The notes beneath the pieces are model-generated. The model was not told the DNA's origin. It saw only the letters and a list, made by a program, of their open reading frames with translations, and did not search any database. This document shows, piece by piece, positions 57,356 through 58,623 of a stretch of 58,623 nucleotides of DNA (positions are counted from its first letter, which is position 1; every line of letters starts with the position of its first letter). The stretch lies in assembly GCA_051657715.1 (NCBI GenBank), contig JBOFLF010000077.1, positions 1 to 58,623 on the forward strand, given 5' to 3'. The position numbers were made by a program, and so were the translations under genes. Origin of the DNA: JBOFBH01 sp051657715. Lineage in GTDB: Bacteria > Actinomycetota > Actinomycetes > Actinomycetales > Angustibacteraceae.

Positions 57356-58603
57356 TCAGCGGGCAGGTCCCTGGGGGTCGACCGGATGCGGTGGGACGGC
57401 GGTGGCGGTGTGCGGCGTGGCGGTGGTGGCGCCCGCCGGAGCCGGGCCGGTTTCCGGTGGGGCGGGGTCGGCCCCCGGTAAAGCTGGGCTGGCTCCCGGG
57501 GCGGCCGGGCTGGCTCCCGGCAGGGTGGGGCCGGCGGGGACGACGATCACGTCGTCCGGGTGCCAGATCAGGTCGACGACGTCCCCCCGCTGCGGAGTCC
57601 ACGTGTCGGTGCCGTTCTGCTGCAGCGCGATCAGCTGAGCACGGTGGCCGACGTCGACGATGACCCGGGTCACCGGGCCGGCGTACACCAGCTCGCGGAC
57701 CCGGCCGGGCGCGCCGGGGCGGCCGTCCCGGTCGGTGCCGTGCGCAACGACGCGCAGCCGCTCCGGTCGGACGCCGGCGAAGCTACCAGCGCCCGCTTCG
57801 ACACCCAGGACATGCCGGGATGCGGTGGCGTGCAAGAGGTTCGACGTCCCGACGAAGCCGGCGACGAACGCGTCAGCTGGGTGCTCGTACACCTGGCGGG
57901 CGGATCCGACCTGCGCCACCCGGCCCGCATGGAACACCGCGATCCGGTCCGACAGGGTCAGCGCCTCCTCCTGGTCGTGGGTGACGAACACGAAGGTGAT
58001 GCCCACCTCGCGCTGGATCGCCTTCAGCTCCACCTGCATCTGCTCGCGCAGCTTGAGGTCCAGCGCGCCCAGGGGCTCGTCGAGCAGCAGCACCCGCGGC
58101 CGGTTCACCAGCGCGCGCGCCAACGCGACCCGCTGCTGCTGGCCGCCGGACAGCTGCGCGGGACGCCGGTCAGCCAGCTGCGGCAGCCGCACCTGCTCCA
58201 GTGCCTCGCCGACCCGGCGTCGGCGTTCGGCCCGCGGCACCTTCGCCACCCGCAGGCCGTACTCCACGTTCTGCCGCACCGACAGGTGTGGGAACAGCGC
58301 GTAGTCCTGGAACACCGTGTTGACGGCCCGCTGGTGCGGCGGGCGACGGGTCGCGTCCACGCCGGCGAGTGCGATGGTGCCGCGGGTCGGTTCCTCGAAG
58401 CCGGCGATCATCCGCAGCACGGTGGTCTTGCCGGAGCCGGACGGGCCGAGCATGGAGAAGAACTCACCGTCCGCAACATCCAGGTCGACGGCGTCGACGG
58501 CGATCACGGGAGGTCTGCCGAGGAACGTCTTGGACAGCCCGCGCAGCCGGACGGCCGGCGCGTCGACGTCCCCTGACGGTCTGGAGCCGACGGGGGGAGC
58601 CAC
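57356..58603 (-). CDS. potA: Polyamine-type ABC transporter ATPase (PotA-like)
   Basis: 415 residues. Walker A LGPSGSGKTTVLRMIAG, Q-loop VFQDYALFPHLSV, signature LSGGQQQRVALARAL, Walker B LLLDEPLGALD, H-loop FVTHDQEEAL, then a TOBE-type domain (SFAGVRPERLRVV). The last ~60 residues are a Pro/Ala/Gly-rich tail of PGASPALPGADPAPP type that is not usual in PotA. It powers the PotBC channel. First gene of potA-potD-potB-potC; only 20 bases upstream are in the window, so its promoter is not visible. Confidence 0.93.
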   Translation of the reverse strand: MAPPVGSRPSGDVDAPAVRLRGLSKTFLGRPPVIAVDAVDLDVADGEFFSMLGPSGSGKTTVLRMIAGFEEPTRGTIALAGVDATRRPPHQRAVNTVFQDYALFPHLSVRQNVEYGLRVAKVPRAERRRRVGEALEQVRLPQLADRRPAQLSGGQQQRVALARALVNRPRVLLLDEPLGALDLKLREQMQVELKAIQREVGITFVFVTHDQEEALTLSDRIAVFHAGRVAQVGSARQVYEHPADAFVAGFVGTSNLLHATASRHVLGVEAGAGSFAGVRPERLRVVAHGTDRDGRPGAPGRVRELVYAGPVTRVIVDVGHRAQLIALQQNGTDTWTPQRGDVVDLIWHPDDVIVVPAGPTLPGASPAAPGASPALPGADPAPPETGPAPAGATTATPHTATAVPPHPVDPQGPAR

Positions 58604-58623
58604 GGCGCAAAGCTATGACTTCT

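Overview
The window is high-G+C DNA (roughly 70-73% by eye) from an actinobacterium. Supporting evidence: the gene order purF-purM-DUF3073-Leu/Val dehydrogenase-bldC; a dnaK-grpE-dnaJ-hspR operon and a clpB gene, each with an HspR-type HAIR operator; a DUF574 methyltransferase; an MmpL-type transporter; frequent GTG starts; and many 4-nt ATGA/GTGA gene overlaps. The lineage cannot be fixed from this window. I see no tRNA, rRNA, CRISPR array, prophage or insertion sequence.

Layout. 0.1-2.7 kb: membrane-anchored Fe-S oxidoreductase. 2.8-3.5 kb: VapBC module 1. 3.6-5.2 kb: a histidine ammonia-lyase with a Cys-Ser-Gly cofactor triad. 5.3-15.6 kb: the most unusual region. It holds three paralogous secreted glycine-rich proteins, each ending in LPATG + hydrophobic helix + Arg-rich tail, interleaved with four paralogous two-domain proteins whose C-terminal halves resemble GT25 glycosyltransferases. 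The metal-binding motif runs from intact (EDD) through altered (SDD) to lost (EGC). No sortase gene is in the window. 15.8-22.3 kb: DUF4235, a small membrane peptide, purF, purM, DUF3073, a branched-chain amino acid dehydrogenase, bldC and exonuclease III. 22.4-25.1 kb: clpB. 25.2-25.9 kb: VapBC module 2 with an 11+11 perfect inverted repeat. 25.9-29.7 kb: DUF488, RidA, a WYL regulator, a GNAT acetyltransferase and a lower-GC AAA ATPase that looks acquired. 29.8-38.9 kb: an FAD/Fe-S D-2-hydroxyacid dehydrogenase, a PAS-GGDEF-EAL protein overlapping a DUF574 methyltransferase, and a divergent MmpL/TetR pair. 39.1-43.3 kb: the dnaK operon, whose DnaJ has no zinc finger. 43.4-45.1 kb: a GH15-like protein and a small possible lectin. 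45.4-49.9 kb: a redox operon (Ser/Pro-rich membrane protein, ApbE, ferric-reductase-type haem protein, NuoF/SLBB-type Fe-S protein, ferredoxin). 49.9-53.0 kb: a thiamine-precursor ECF transporter (ykoEDC type) under a TPP riboswitch. 53.1-54.2 kb: a small membrane protein and VapBC module 3. 54.3-58.6 kb: a polyamine-type ABC transporter in the order potA-potD-potB-potC.

How the genes fit together. ClpB and the DnaK operon form one HspR-controlled heat-shock regulon. The ykoEDC block is a vitamin-salvage unit. The ApbE block looks like a membrane electron-transfer chain. The 5.3-15.6 kb locus is best read, by inference, as a cell-surface display system in which GT25-like enzymes, some probably non-catalytic, act on or beside the glycine-rich LPATG proteins. 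A second theme is that many otherwise ordinary proteins here carry Gly/Pro/Ala/Ser low-complexity inserts or tails, several encoded by short in-frame DNA tandem repeats.
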